64,000 nt of DNA from Bremerella sp. TYQ1 (GCF_020150455.1 NZ_CP083740.1:5849001-5913000); one strand, 5' to 3'; shown: positions 25,540 through 35,500, counted from the first letter of the stretch. Translations and numbers: made by a program. Notes: a model not told the origin generated them from the sequence alone.

Positions 25540-27420
25540 TTACGAGTCGTCTTCGGTCGAAGCTTCGGTTTCTGAAGACTCCTCAGTTGGCTCGGCCGCT
25601 TCTTCGGCTGGCTTCTCCTCCGAGGCTTCCGCTTCCGGAGCTTCTTCCGCCGGTTTCTCCTCGGCGGATGCTTCGGCAGGTTCTTCCATTTCAGCCGCTG
25701 GCTTTTCTTCCATTGGCTCGGCCGGTTTCGCTTCTTCCTCCATCGGAGTTTCTGCCGACTCGGTCATTGGCTTTTCTTCGGAGGTGTCCGATTTTTCTTC
25801 GCTCTTTTCTTCGTCCGACTTCTTGTCGTCGGCCGGAGCTTCATCGGGGCTCCAAGCTGGTTCAACGAACAAGTCGTCGTTGGCTCGCAGCAGATCGATC
25901 AGCGGGAAGTTCGGCGAGATGTCCTGGTCGAACTGGTTCAACAGCGAACGGTACTCTTTGATCGAATCGGCGAGCACGTCGGCCGAAGCATCGTCACGCA
26001 GTTCCGGGTATTCGTCGTAGATGGCGATCCACTTATCCCAGGCTTGTTCGTACAGTTCGCGAGCTTTCACCAGGTTCGCGTCCTTGTAGGCTTCGTGAGC
26101 TTCAAAGACCAGACGGCGAGCTTCGATCGTGCGATCGGTGCTTTCCGACAAGGCTCGTGTACGCCAGTAATTAAACGCAACGATGTCTTTTTGACGATCG
26201 ATCACGCCTTTGAGGAATTCCATTTCGTCCAGCTTGTTGGCCAGCTTGGAAGCCTCTATGGCGTCGGCGCTGTTGGCCTTTTGCATGTGCTTGACGATTT
26301 CAAATCGCGACACGCGAAGCGATGGCTGAGCTCCCTTGGCCAAGCTGATCTGTTCTTCGGTGCGATCTGCTTCGGGAGTGTTCAGTGCGGCCTGGGTTTC
26401 CTCGGGCAGCTTGGCGAACTTTTCCTGGTAAACCTCATCGCGGAACTTGCCGTAAGCGTTCTCGAACTCTTCGTCGGACTGGGCAATTTCCTTGGCCAGA
26501 CGTTCCGAGTCGTTCAGCTTGATGGGAATACCGTAGGTCGATGGAAGTTCGTGGTCGCCGAATTCTTTCCACTCTTTATGAGCTTGGGCCCAAGCGGCCT
26601 GAGCTTTTTCGGAGATGTGCCCTTCCTTCTCGATTGCTTCGCCGAAGTTCATTAAGCGTTTGGCTGGGTACTGATAGAAAATCGTCGGCGACATGGCCCC
26701 GATGCTTCCCGCCCCAGCGTCGACCACTTCCGTAGCCCATTGATCCCACAAGCGTGCGACGAGCCAATGATCTGGCTTGCCTTCCTGGACTCCTTCGGCA
26801 TCTTCAACAACCGAATAGTTCGTTCCTTCCAGATGCTTCTGGATTTCGTCGTGGAAGAGATCGTCTTCGGGGAAGATCTCGCGGTACTGAACTTTTTCGT
26901 CCGCGTTGCCGAACTTGTTGCCGAAGAAGTGGGCAATCGAGTTCATCATGCGGGGTTCGTTGTAGTTGTACTCGGTACCATCCATGTGATAGTTGATACC
27001 ACGCTTGACCCACAAATAACGGTGCTTGTAGTTGTCGAACTCACGCGACACGTTGTACGACAAGTTCCAAGCTTGGAATTCCCACACCTTCAATAAGTGT
27101 GGATTCAAGTACGAGATGGTTTTGGCGGTTGCCTCCATCAGTGTGTACTGCTCGGTCTTCTGGTACTCGTTCAAGTTGCTCCAGAGGAACGTAATGGCGA
27201 CACCGTCCAAGCCCAACAGCGAAAGCCGCATTGCTTCACTGGCTGGGTCGACTTTCCCCAGTTGTGCGTCAGAGATGTTGTACTCGCGCCGCATTTGGGC
27301 GAGCATCCCGCCTGGCTGGTCGGAGGTTGCCGGACGGCTGATGAGCGAGACCGCGATCAAAATCACGATCATGCAAACGCCGTAGATAACTTTATGGATG
27401 AAAGATTTATTCTTGCTCAT
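25540..27420 (-). CDS. Anchored protein with acidic Glu/Pro/Ala tail
   Basis: A 626-residue planctomycete-type protein. One membrane helix at about 11-28 follows a basic start (MSKNKSFIHK). The central 450 residues are helical and rich in aromatic residues (TAKTISYLNPHLLKVWEFQAWNL), with TPR-like stretches (AREAYKDANLVKARELYEQAWDKW). The last 110 residues are very acidic, with repeated EEKPAEE, AEPMEEKP and EAS-type units. The start overlaps the upstream permease stop by 4 bases (ATGA). It likely works with the ABC transporter as an extracytoplasmic accessory. No family name recognised with confidence. Confidence 0.8.
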   Translation of the reverse strand: MSKNKSFIHKVIYGVCMIVILIAVSLISRPATSDQPGGMLAQMRREYNISDAQLGKVDPASEAMRLSLLGLDGVAITFLWSNLNEYQKTEQYTLMEATAKTISYLNPHLLKVWEFQAWNLSYNVSREFDNYKHRYLWVKRGINYHMDGTEYNYNEPRMMNSIAHFFGNKFGNADEKVQYREIFPEDDLFHDEIQKHLEGTNYSVVEDAEGVQEGKPDHWLVARLWDQWATEVVDAGAGSIGAMSPTIFYQYPAKRLMNFGEAIEKEGHISEKAQAAWAQAHKEWKEFGDHELPSTYGIPIKLNDSERLAKEIAQSDEEFENAYGKFRDEVYQEKFAKLPEETQAALNTPEADRTEEQISLAKGAQPSLRVSRFEIVKHMQKANSADAIEASKLANKLDEMEFLKGVIDRQKDIVAFNYWRTRALSESTDRTIEARRLVFEAHEAYKDANLVKARELYEQAWDKWIAIYDEYPELRDDASADVLADSIKEYRSLLNQFDQDISPNFPLIDLLRANDDLFVEPAWSPDEAPADDKKSDEEKSEEKSDTSEEKPMTESAETPMEEEAKPAEPMEEKPAAEMEEPAEASAEEKPAEEAPEAEASEEKPAEEAAEPTEESSETEASTEDDS

Positions 27421-29285
27421 GCTGCGATTTCTTTCGATTTCAGAAAGAAGTAGCCGACCGCGACGAGGGCGATCAAGAAGCCGAACACGGTAACAAATTG
27501 TTCCGCGACGACGGCGATAGGAATGTTATACCCGTCGACGACGAAACCTTGCGTGTCGAACATGCTGTAATCAGGCAGCATGTTTACAAATGCATAAATC
27601 AGGGCGGCAAACACCATGTCGATCCCTTTCACGACGTCTACCCAGAAGTAGTCGCCCAGTTCGGTCATGATGTTCTTCTGTGTAAATAGTCGCACCATGG
27701 CCTCGGCGGGACCACCCCCGTACCATCCGGTTTTTTCACCATAGATGACACTACGGGCCAGGTCTTTCACGTCGCCAGCGATGCTTCCGTAGCCCAAAGC
27801 CAGGAACGAGGCGAGCAGAGCCACTGGGCCATTCAGGAATGTACTGAAGACCAAACCAAAGGTGATGACCAGCACCACTTGCAGCCAGATGCCGAAGTAG
27901 CACTTGATGTAGTTCATCGTGAAGCTGCGGTTGGCTTCCAGGATGTAGACCGTGTTTTGAGCGACACCAAAGTACTGGCCTGGCTCGACACATTGGATCC
28001 ACAATTCCAAGCGGCCCCCTTCTTCCGAAGTCAGGTCTTCCAGTAAGTCGAGTTCCGGCTTCTCCGCATCGGCTTTGAAGTTGGAGAGCGTTCGCGGAAT
28101 GTAGTGCAAGTCCGATTCTTCCTTGGCGGTGAATGGAATCGCAATGCTACGTTCGCCGGTTTCTGGATTCTTGAAGTAGTAGTTTCCGCGGATACCTTCC
28201 GTGATGATCCCTTTGTAGGTTCGGAACACGCTCAAGTTGAACTCGACAGGAAGCATTTCCTTCGTCTCATCCCCCTCGGTCACTTCGGTCAGCATCCCTG
28301 CGTTGACGTTGTCGAACGTAAAGATGGCGGCACCAAAGGTACCCCCTTCGATGTAGCTGAAGTATTCCCATTCCTTACCGACGTTAATCCCGCGCGGTGC
28401 GGCGTTTTTACCGGAGCGATCCAGGAAGCGAACATGCCCGATATGGCGAACGCGGGCCTGGAACATGTCGGTCGGGCCATGCACGGTGTACTTTTCGTTG
28501 CCGGTCGCCCCTTCGTTCAGCGAGATCGCGTGACGATGCTCGTGCGTACGATCGGTTTCGCCGGTACCGTCGGGATAGATCGTGACGGCGTGCTTATGTC
28601 CGGCCGCTTCGGTCGTTTCGCCGATCAGCGTTCCGTCTTCCCCTTGGACAAGCTGTTCAGCGTCGATGTAATGCGTATGGTTGAAGCCCTGCATCAGGAA
28701 GATGTAAGAGACCACCGCCATGGCGAGAAGCACGATCGTACCGACGCCGACAAAGCCAAACAGACGCCCGAGGAACAATTCGCTCGGAAGAACAGGCTTG
28801 GTGTAAATGGTGTAAATCGTGCGGCGTTTGATGTCGTCCGGCAGGCTGAATACGCTCAGGGCGATTACCAACAGCAGCACCAGCCACTTCGGGAACGTCA
28901 GCACGAACGTCAAGTAAAGACGCACCGGCTGTTCTGCGCTAGGGTTGATATACCACCCGGCAAACAGCAGCACGACCATGAACAACGCAAAAACCAGAAG
29001 CGCTTTCTTGCGAATTGCTTCCTGGAAGGCGAGCCAGGTCATCGCGCTAACACGACGCGGCGAAATGGATAGGAGCTCTGGAACCGATTTCACGGCCGTG
29101 CCGAACACCGCATAAAAGGCCTCGAAAGGGCCGTTGCGGAAGACCGACATGATGAACCCGAACACCAGACCGACGACGATCAGGATGATCAGGGAAATCA
29201 GGAACGTGAGAAGGCCGCCAAGCTGCTCGCCCGGGATGGGAAGTAGCCACTCGGAAAGCGGCTGGATAGTATCTTCAATCCCCAT
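27417..29285 (-). CDS. ABC-2-type permease with His-rich loop
   Basis: A 622-residue membrane protein. Helices occur near residues 27-47, 93-112, 124-145 and 170-195, and again in the C-terminal 180 residues. SISPRRVSAMTWLAFQEAIRKKALLVFALFMVVLL is typical of ABC-2 permeases. In between lies a soluble region of about 270 residues with His clusters: GFNHTHYID, GHKHAVTI and THEHRHAI, which could bind a transition metal. It lies 62 bases after the ABC ATPase gene and is coupled to the next gene. The substrate is unknown; a metal or metal-dependent process is a guess from the His residues. Confidence 0.82.
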   Translation of the reverse strand: MGIEDTIQPLSEWLLPIPGEQLGGLLTFLISLIILIVVGLVFGFIMSVFRNGPFEAFYAVFGTAVKSVPELLSISPRRVSAMTWLAFQEAIRKKALLVFALFMVVLLFAGWYINPSAEQPVRLYLTFVLTFPKWLVLLLVIALSVFSLPDDIKRRTIYTIYTKPVLPSELFLGRLFGFVGVGTIVLLAMAVVSYIFLMQGFNHTHYIDAEQLVQGEDGTLIGETTEAAGHKHAVTIYPDGTGETDRTHEHRHAISLNEGATGNEKYTVHGPTDMFQARVRHIGHVRFLDRSGKNAAPRGINVGKEWEYFSYIEGGTFGAAIFTFDNVNAGMLTEVTEGDETKEMLPVEFNLSVFRTYKGIITEGIRGNYYFKNPETGERSIAIPFTAKEESDLHYIPRTLSNFKADAEKPELDLLEDLTSEEGGRLELWIQCVEPGQYFGVAQNTVYILEANRSFTMNYIKCYFGIWLQVVLVITFGLVFSTFLNGPVALLASFLALGYGSIAGDVKDLARSVIYGEKTGWYGGGPAEAMVRLFTQKNIMTELGDYFWVDVVKGIDMVFAALIYAFVNMLPDYSMFDTQGFVVDGYNIPIAVVAEQFVTVFGFLIALVAVGYFFLKSKEIAA

Positions 29286-29347
29286 GGTGACTGTTTCTTA
29301 TCGATGATTCGCGTGGAAGGATGGGCCAATGCGTTCTAACGAGGCAA

Positions 29348-30277
29348 CTACGATTTGTCCGATCCGGCACGGCGGCCAGGTCGGGCTTCGCTTTCGCGAA
29401 CGATATTGAGGAAGAGTTCTTCCAGCGTCGTTGTTGGGTTTTCCACCGAGATGTTCTCGGCGTGTTCACGTTCCAAGATGGCTCGGATTTCGGCTTTCGC
29501 CTCTTCGCTGACACCTTTGGCACGGATTTGGGTTTCGTCGCTGACTTTCAGCAACGCATCCACGCGACCCAGTTCTTTCAGTTCGCCCTGATGCAGAATG
29601 GCGATACGATCGGCAACGTCCTGAAGGTCGGCCAACTGGTGGCTGGTGACCAGGACCGTTTTGCCCTGTTCCTTGAGTTTCAGGATCAAGTCCTTCATCT
29701 CGCGAATACCGATGGGGTCTAAACCGGTCGTTGGTTCGTCGAGGAAGATCAGCTCTGGATCGTTGATCAGTGCCTGAGCGAGACCGATTCGACGGGTCAT
29801 ACCCTTCGAGTATTCTTTCAACTGACGGCGTTCGGCCCACTTCAGACCGACCATCTCGATCAGTTCGTTCACTCGTTTCTGGCGAACATCGGCAGGCATG
29901 TTAAACAACTGGCCGTAGAAGTTCAGCGTTTCCCGAGCATCCAGAAAGCGATACAGGTACGACTCTTCCGGCAAGTAGCCGATGCGTTCCTTCGTCGCGA
30001 TGCTGGTCGGATCTTGGCCGAAAACCAAAGCCTGACCGCTAGTGGGGAAGAGCAAGCCGAGCAAAAGCTTCATCGTCGTTGATTTGCCGGAACCATTTGG
30101 TCCGAGCAAGCCAAAGATCTCGCCACGACGCACTTCCAAGTCGAGTGCTTTGAGGGCTCGAACTTTTTGGCGTCCCCAGAAGTCGCGATAAATCTTGGTC
30201 AGATTACGCGTTTCGATGATGACTTCGTTGTCGGATGAGGAAGCAGACGATTGCGGTTGAGTTTCTACCGATGCCAT
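29348..30277 (-). CDS. ABC transporter ATP-binding protein
   Basis: A 309-residue ATPase of the ABC-2 exporter type (CcmA-like). Walker A is GPNGSGKST (near residue 60), the Q loop follows in [10 protein letters not shown], the signature is [15 protein letters not shown], Walker B is [13 protein letters not shown] and the H-loop [11 protein letters not shown]. The C-terminal 80 residues form the extra domain seen in such exporters. It starts the four-gene operon running to 24245, coupling ATP hydrolysis to the permease encoded downstream. Confidence 0.95.
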   Translation of the reverse strand: MASVETQPQSSASSSDNEVIIETRNLTKIYRDFWGRQKVRALKALDLEVRRGEIFGLLGPNGSGKSTTMKLLLGLLFPTSGQALVFGQDPTSIATKERIGYLPEESYLYRFLDARETLNFYGQLFNMPADVRQKRVNELIEMVGLKWAERRQLKEYSKGMTRRIGLAQALINDPELIFLDEPTTGLDPIGIREMKDLILKLKEQGKTVLVTSHQLADLQDVADRIAILHQGELKELGRVDALLKVSDETQIRAKGVSEEAKAEIRAILEREHAENISVENPTTTLEELFLNIVRESEARPGRRAGSDKS

Positions 30278-30668
30278 GGAACCTGTTTCAAGCCACGGTG
30301 GTGCTTATGGGAAGAAGAAATAGATGAGCAGGAAATGATTTAGGGCGTGCTGCCGAATAGGTGGTTCGCCCGATATTCCCTGTTTACGCAGCTCAGCCAG
30401 CTTGGTTCGGCTAGCTTAGACTGCTTTTCTAACTCCTTCTGCCGAGTGGAGAACGACTAAGGGAAAAGTTCGACTATAAATCCACCGCAGCCCAGTGACA
30501 AGGAACCAAACCGTGACAGGGTCCCGACTTCATACGATCTTCCTTGGTTATTGTCCCCATTCTACCGCTTATAGGGGCAAGCCACCGTATTAGGGGCGGT
30601 CGATTGCCTATGCAGACAGATGACCAAAAAAAGTTTTCAGGGGTTTAGGGGGGATTCCCCTCGACGGA
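30278..30668. other. Divergent intergenic region
   Basis: Spacer between the ABC operon and the DUF1559 gene, without a gene that I can support. It should hold the promoter of the ABC operon. A G-rich stretch (GGGGTTTAGGGGGG) around 30640-30653 stands out from its surroundings. Confidence 0.45.
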
Positions 30669-30697
30669 CTGACATTTGGACTGAGACTAGGTATCAT
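30669..30697 (+). promoter_or_regulatory. Sigma70-like promoter for DUF1559 gene
   Basis: CTGACA (30669-30674) and TATCAT (30692-30697) are separated by 17 bases, each one base from consensus. Transcription would start near 30704, after the upstream in-frame ATG at 30699, which supports the ATG at 30768 as the true start. Confidence 0.6.
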
Positions 30698-30767
30698 AAT
30701 GACCAGCTTTGTTGGCCTATCAAGTTCTCAACCTCCCTTGATCCCTTATAGAGAAGGCCCCCCGCCG

Positions 30768-31778
30768 ATGAAAAGAAGAGGCTTTACCCTCGTCGAACTC
30801 CTGGTCGTAATCGCGATCATTGGTGTCTTAATCGCCCTGCTTTTGCCCGCCGTTCAACAGGCACGCGAAGCAGCCCGCCGGATGCAGTGTACCAATCAGC
30901 TGAAGCAATGGGTTCTCGCAACTCATAACTATCACGACACTTACACAAGATTCCCAACAAGTTGGCAAGGGGGTTCCAATCAATGGTCCGCCCAAGCACG
31001 CTTGCTGCCGTATCTCGAGCAAAAAGCGCTTGAATCGGAAATCGATTACGCCGTCGATTACTCAAATTACCACTCCGATACCAACCGGTTTATCAATGGA
31101 GTGCCACTTCCGGCGATTCGAGTTGATCTGTTGCTTTGCCCTTCCGAGGTGAAGGATCAATTGCGACTCAGCAGTGGCAACCCATATCACTACCCATTGA
31201 ATTACGTGATCAACATGGGCGTGTGGTATGTCTACAACGGCAGCAATGGCGGGAACGGTGCGTTTGTGCCGACGAAGTATCTTCGCATGGCCGACATGAC
31301 CGACGGGACGACGAACGTGATGGCGTTCAGCGAAGCCAAAGCGTACACCGACTACGATCGCGAGAGCAGCGAATATGGCACCGCGGAAATCAACAGTTTC
31401 CCCGATGTCGCTGGCTATATCCAAAGCAATGTCGTCGAAGGAGCGCGAACTTCCGGCCATACCGAATGGGTCGACGGCAAAACGCATCAGACTGGTTTTA
31501 CTGCCTTTTTCACGCCTAATACCGACTTTGTTCCCAGCGGCGGAACGCGTGCCATTCCGATCGATTTCACCAATAATCGAGAGAGTGTCGGTGCTTCAAC
31601 GTTGTCCACCAATCCAACCCTCGCGGCGGTAACCGCTCGAAGCTTTCACCCTGGTGTGGTGAACGTGGCATTCATGGATGGATCGGTATCTCGGGTCACC
31701 GACACGGTCGATCTGGGCACCTACCGCGCGATCGCTACTCGCAACGGCGGCGAAGTCATCAATCGAGGCGATCTCTAA
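30768..31778 (+). CDS. DUF1559 prepilin-like protein
   Basis: A 336-residue DUF1559 protein. The ATG at 30768 gives a short basic leader (MKRRG) before [16 protein letters not shown], exactly as expected for prepilin-peptidase processing. It then shows [47 protein letters not shown], the [15 protein letters not shown] element and the terminal [19 protein letters not shown] with the H-x(9)-DG signature. It is closely similar in pattern to the gene at 32574. A strong terminator follows, so it is monocistronic. The role of DUF1559 proteins is not established. Confidence 0.93.
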   Translation: MKRRGFTLVELLVVIAIIGVLIALLLPAVQQAREAARRMQCTNQLKQWVLATHNYHDTYTRFPTSWQGGSNQWSAQARLLPYLEQKALESEIDYAVDYSNYHSDTNRFINGVPLPAIRVDLLLCPSEVKDQLRLSSGNPYHYPLNYVINMGVWYVYNGSNGGNGAFVPTKYLRMADMTDGTTNVMAFSEAKAYTDYDRESSEYGTAEINSFPDVAGYIQSNVVEGARTSGHTEWVDGKTHQTGFTAFFTPNTDFVPSGGTRAIPIDFTNNRESVGASTLSTNPTLAAVTARSFHPGVVNVAFMDGSVSRVTDTVDLGTYRAIATRNGGEVINRGDL

Positions 31779-31818
31779 ACCGAGCTCGTTGAGATCGATT
31801 CTGAATCTAAACATCAAG

Positions 31819-31856
31819 AACGCCACGCAGAGAAGGCTCTGACGTGGCGTTTTTTT
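31819..31856 (+). terminator. Strong intrinsic terminator
   Basis: AACGCCACGCAGAG pairs with CTCTGACGTGGCGTT (one bulged A) around the loop AAGG, followed by seven T residues. It lies 40 bases after the DUF1559 stop codon. Confidence 0.9.
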
Positions 31857-31982
31857 CTGGCTCGACCGATCAAGGGCGCCTTTAACCTGAAAATCGATCG
31901 CGAAATCCTCGGTTTCTGGCAGCCAAGCGGTTATCATGCAACCTAAATCGGTACGAAATTGAAATTTCTGTGAGGGGTGGTC

Positions 31983-32399
31983 GTGGAAGAGCTTGTCGAC
32001 TCGGAACTTGTTCAAGCAGAAAACCCGTACATCACCAACGAAGACCAACCGCGACGATCGCCGTGGAAAATGCCACTGATCATCGCGGGCGTCATTGCGT
32101 TTGTGGTGGTCGCGGTGATCGTGATTCGCAACGGAACACAAGAAGATGCCAACCGAGCGGCCGATTTAGTTCGCCAACATCCGATCGTCATCGAGCAGTT
32201 GGGCGGAATCGACCAGTGCTCGCACAACTTTTTCGCGAGTCTCAACGAAGGGGGCAAGCGGACCGACGTATTGGACGTGAAAGGGCCCAAAGGCTCCGGA
32301 AGGCTGATTACCTTCGAACTCTTCTTCAAATATCGCTCGATCGTGCTGCAAACCGACGAAGGCGAATGGGAACTGATCGAAGGGGATACCGACCAATAG
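31983..32399 (+). CDS. Small membrane protein, possibly Coa1-like
   Basis: A protein of 138 residues. The GTG at 31983 is chosen as start because GAGGGG lies 5 bases upstream; the GTG two codons earlier would overlap that site. A cytoplasmic N-terminus (EELVDSELVQAENPYIT) and PRRSPWK precede a membrane helix (about 31-49). The outer domain, VIEQLGGIDQCSH...DVLDVKGPKGSGRLITFELFFK...GEWELIEGD, resembles by eye the cytochrome oxidase assembly protein Coa1 fold, where a GPKGSG turn and final W-L-E are typical. This similarity is tentative. It lies alone between two DUF1559 genes. Confidence 0.7.
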   Translation: MEELVDSELVQAENPYITNEDQPRRSPWKMPLIIAGVIAFVVVAVIVIRNGTQEDANRAADLVRQHPIVIEQLGGIDQCSHNFFASLNEGGKRTDVLDVKGPKGSGRLITFELFFKYRSIVLQTDEGEWELIEGDTDQ

Positions 32400-32466
32400 G
32401 CCCGGTTTTGACGATTTCCTTGCCCAGGAAAACGAAACCTTTGGCCTGCTTCCGGCAATAAGTTAC

Positions 32467-32495
32467 TTAATAAACGTGGTGGGCTCGCTTAGAAT
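32467..32495 (+). promoter_or_regulatory. Possible promoter for second DUF1559 gene
   Basis: TTAATA (32467-32472) and TAGAAT (32490-32495) are 17 bases apart. The -10 is good, the -35 weak. The position, about 80 bases before the start codon, is comparable to that at 30669. Confidence 0.35.
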
Positions 32496-32573
32496 TGCCT
32501 ATACCTACACATGGGGAGATTTTTTAAAAGGCTTCCCAGAATCCCGCCTTATCTTTCTCCGAGGTTGTCGCGA

Positions 32574-33587
32574 ATGAAACGCCGTCACGGTTTCACGCTC
32601 GTTGAATTGTTGGTGGTCATCGCCATCATTGGGGTCTTGGTCGGGCTACTGATGCCGGCCGTGCAGCAAGCTCGCGAGTCCGCTCGGCGAATGCAGTGCT
32701 CCAACAATTTGCATCAGTTGGCCGTGGCAATGCACGTTTATCACGAAACCCACGATGCGTTTCCCGCCGCGTGGGATGCCGGAGGGCAATGGTCTGGCCT
32801 GGCTCGACTGCTGCCGTTTCTTGAACAAGGGCCACTGGAAGCAGCCATCGACTGGGGAACTTCCTACACTGCCTATCAATCCAACGGAGCCCAGGCCAAC
32901 ATTTTGAATGTCGGCGTACCACTTCCGGCCGTGGAACTCGATATGTTTAAGTGCCCATCGGAAATAAACTTACGTGCGATCGACGTCACCGGAGACGGCA
33001 CCCCCGATCACTTTCCGTCGAACTATGCCCTCTCGCACGGCACGTTTATGGTTTACGACGGTTCGCAGTCAGGCGACGGCGCTTTCGGAGCGAACCGCTA
33101 TACCCGCATCGCGGAATTCGCCGACGGCACAAGCAACACCATGGCCATTTCCGAGGTGAATACGTACACGCGGTTCTATTCCGGCTCGGAGTACGACAAC
33201 TCGTCCGGTGTGCCGAGCCTTTCCGACGTGGCGAACATTATCAACACAAACGTCACCGCAGGGACGGCACCGGCTGGCCACTCGCAATGGGTCAGCGGCA
33301 ACGTCCATCAAACCGGTTACACGGCCTTCTTCACGCCGAATACCATCTTCAATATCGATGGTCAATTGCAGCCTGCCGACTTCGTGAACAACTCGGAAGG
33401 GGCTGGCGATGTCGATCAGAATCCATGCATGGGTGCAGTCACGGCCCGCAGCTTCCACCCAGGGGTGGTGAATGTCGCGTTCGTTGATGGAAGCGTTAGC
33501 AAGGTAACCGAAACGGTCGACCTCAACGTTTACCGCACGATCGGTACTCGCTTCGGCGGTGAGGTTTCCTTACGCAACAAATTGTAA
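32574..33587 (+). CDS. DUF1559 prepilin-like protein
   Basis: A 337-residue DUF1559 protein starting at the ATG at 32574 ([20 protein letters not shown]), which gives the expected short pilin-type leader. [59 protein letters not shown] and [19 protein letters not shown] follow the same order as in the gene at 30768. The two share long matching stretches ([19 protein letters not shown]), so they are probably recent duplicates separated by the Coa1-like gene. Envelope-located after processing; function unknown. Confidence 0.93.
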   Translation: MKRRHGFTLVELLVVIAIIGVLVGLLMPAVQQARESARRMQCSNNLHQLAVAMHVYHETHDAFPAAWDAGGQWSGLARLLPFLEQGPLEAAIDWGTSYTAYQSNGAQANILNVGVPLPAVELDMFKCPSEINLRAIDVTGDGTPDHFPSNYALSHGTFMVYDGSQSGDGAFGANRYTRIAEFADGTSNTMAISEVNTYTRFYSGSEYDNSSGVPSLSDVANIINTNVTAGTAPAGHSQWVSGNVHQTGYTAFFTPNTIFNIDGQLQPADFVNNSEGAGDVDQNPCMGAVTARSFHPGVVNVAFVDGSVSKVTETVDLNVYRTIGTRFGGEVSLRNKL

Positions 33588-34072
33588 CGATCGGGCAAAT
33601 CGTATGACGGTTTCGGTAGGAACTTCAAAACCAGCTTTGTACTATTTGCAAAGCTTACAAATCAGCACGCTAGCAAATTGGGCTCCGTTTTTTTCTGAAA
33701 TGGCGTAACTGCTTCATACGTTGTTGGTTAGGTTGCTCTCCAGATATTTCACGGCACGTTTGGCACACCTCGTGCTTTACTCTAGGACAAGCTCGTACGA
33801 AATGTTCCCCGAACGTCATCGTGCAACCTCCAACGTCTCGTTTCGTCTGTCCAACGAATCGAGCCCCCGTTTACAACAACGTCCGTCTCCTGATCCTCAG
33901 CCGGTTCACTTCCCGCAGTGAACCGGCTTTTTTTATGCGCTGCAGGAAGCGTTCAGTTTTCGGATTTCGTGGGGGGAACAGTCGAGCGCGGTGGGTAACT
34001 TGGCGATTTTCGTTAAGATAAGGGCATCACTACGTTTCATTTCCTGCGGAAACTTTCGAGAAAGAAATCTCG
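33588..34072 (+). other. Intergenic region, possible untranslated transcript
   Basis: Spacer of 485 bases between DUF1559 and folC. The first 310 bases have no credible coding frame yet end in a strong terminator at 33899, leaving a long 3' untranslated region or a separate small RNA. The last 140 bases should hold the folC promoter. Confidence 0.45.
33899..33935 (+). terminator. Strong intrinsic terminator
   Basis: AGCCGGTTCACT and AGTGAACCGGCT form a perfect 12-bp stem around TCCCGC, followed by eight T residues. It lies 311 bases after the nearest upstream stop codon, an unusual distance. Confidence 0.92.
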
Positions 34073-35500
34073 TTGGACGCCAGCCAATCTGCCGATTCGC
34101 CCTCGTACCAGGAAGCGTTGGATTATCTCTTCCAGCGAATCAATTACGAGCGAACGACCGACATCCCCTATCGCTCGCGCAGCTTCAAGCTCGACCGCAT
34201 GCAGTCGCTGATGGACGCGCTGGGCAATCCTGAACGCAAGCTCAAGATCATCCACGTGGCTGGTACCAAGGGGAAAGGATCGACCTCGGCGTTCCTGTCC
34301 AACATTCTGTGGAAAGCGGGGCACCGCGTCGGTCGGTTTACTTCGCCCCACTTGGAACGCCTGGAAGAACGTTTCTGGCTCAACGGCGATAGCTGTTCCG
34401 CGGAAGATATCGTGCAGCTAGTCGATCAAATCCGGCCGATCGTGCAGCAGATGGACGAAACCGCCGGCCCTGAGGATCGGTTGACGTTCTTTGAGATCAC
34501 CACCGCGATGGGATTTCTGCTGTTCGCCCAGCAAGAGGTCGACTTCGCAGTGATCGAAGTCGGACTCGGCGGTCGTCTCGATTCGACCAATGTATGCCAC
34601 CCGCTGCTGTGCACTATTACCAGCATCAGCCGCGACCATACCGCATTATTAGGGAACACGCTGGCAGAAATTGCTGGCGAGAAAGCGGGTATTATCAAGC
34701 CAAATGTGCCGGTGGTAAGTGGCGTAATAGCGGTCGAAGCTCAGTCGGTAATCGCTAACGTGGCCGCTCAAAATAAGGCACCACTAAGCCAACTTGGCCG
34801 AGACTTCCGCAGCACGCCGAAAGCGACCGACTGGACCGAATCGGCTCGCGGGGCATGGTTCCAGCAAGCATTCGAGTTTCAGTGGCATGACCAGCCAGCC
34901 GAGTCGCTCGTCATTCGGGTGAAGGGAGATCACCAGGTCGCCAACGCCGGGCTGGCGATCGCGGCCGTACATCAGCTCCGCGAAGCAGGGCATTCAATTT
35001 CTGACGAAGCCCTTCGCGAAGGGTTGGCCACCACGCAGTTGCCGGCTCGTATCGAATGCCTCTCGGAACGCCCAGCGGTGATAGTCGATGCGGCTCACAA
35101 CGATGCCTCTGCCGCCGCGCTGGTCGAAGTACTCGAGAAGCATTTCCCCGATCAACGGCGGCATCTTGTGTTTGCGTCGAGTGGCGATAAAGATCATGCG
35201 GCGGTCTTAGGGCAACTGCTAACCGCCTTCGATAACGTATGGCTGACGAAGTATGGCTTCAGTCCTCGCTCGACGAGTCCCGAGCAGCTGTTGAAGATTG
35301 CCGAGTCGATCGAGCACCACCGCAACGTACCGATTCATACCACCGACGAAGCGAAAGCCGCGTTCCATGAGGCGATGCACGAGATGCAAGCGGACGATGT
35401 CTTGGTCGTGACAGGCTCGTTCTTCATTGCGGCCGAGTTCAAACGCTTCTGGGCTGAAACGGCCGCCAATCAAGATGCAACGTTTCGTGCGACTCCGTAA
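34073..35500 (+). CDS. folC: Folylpolyglutamate/dihydrofolate synthase
   Basis: A 475-residue Mur-ligase-family enzyme that adds glutamate to folates, and usually also to dihydropteroate, with ATP in the cytoplasm. Evidence: YQEALDYLFQRINYER at the N-terminus, P-loop VAGTKGKGSTSAF, the omega loop VGRFTSPHLERLEERF, FEITTAMGFLLFA, VIEVGLGGRLDSTNV, the TSISRDHTALLGNTL motif, GEKAGIIKP and, in the C-terminal domain, VIVDAAHNDASAAAL. The start is placed at TTG (34073), since the first internal ATG lies well inside the conserved N-terminal helix. It converges on the FHA-cyclase gene with 16 bases between stops. Confidence 0.95.
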   Translation: MDASQSADSPSYQEALDYLFQRINYERTTDIPYRSRSFKLDRMQSLMDALGNPERKLKIIHVAGTKGKGSTSAFLSNILWKAGHRVGRFTSPHLERLEERFWLNGDSCSAEDIVQLVDQIRPIVQQMDETAGPEDRLTFFEITTAMGFLLFAQQEVDFAVIEVGLGGRLDSTNVCHPLLCTITSISRDHTALLGNTLAEIAGEKAGIIKPNVPVVSGVIAVEAQSVIANVAAQNKAPLSQLGRDFRSTPKATDWTESARGAWFQQAFEFQWHDQPAESLVIRVKGDHQVANAGLAIAAVHQLREAGHSISDEALREGLATTQLPARIECLSERPAVIVDAAHNDASAAALVEVLEKHFPDQRRHLVFASSGDKDHAAVLGQLLTAFDNVWLTKYGFSPRSTSPEQLLKIAESIEHHRNVPIHTTDEAKAAFHEAMHEMQADDVLVVTGSFFIAAEFKRFWAETAANQDATFRATP

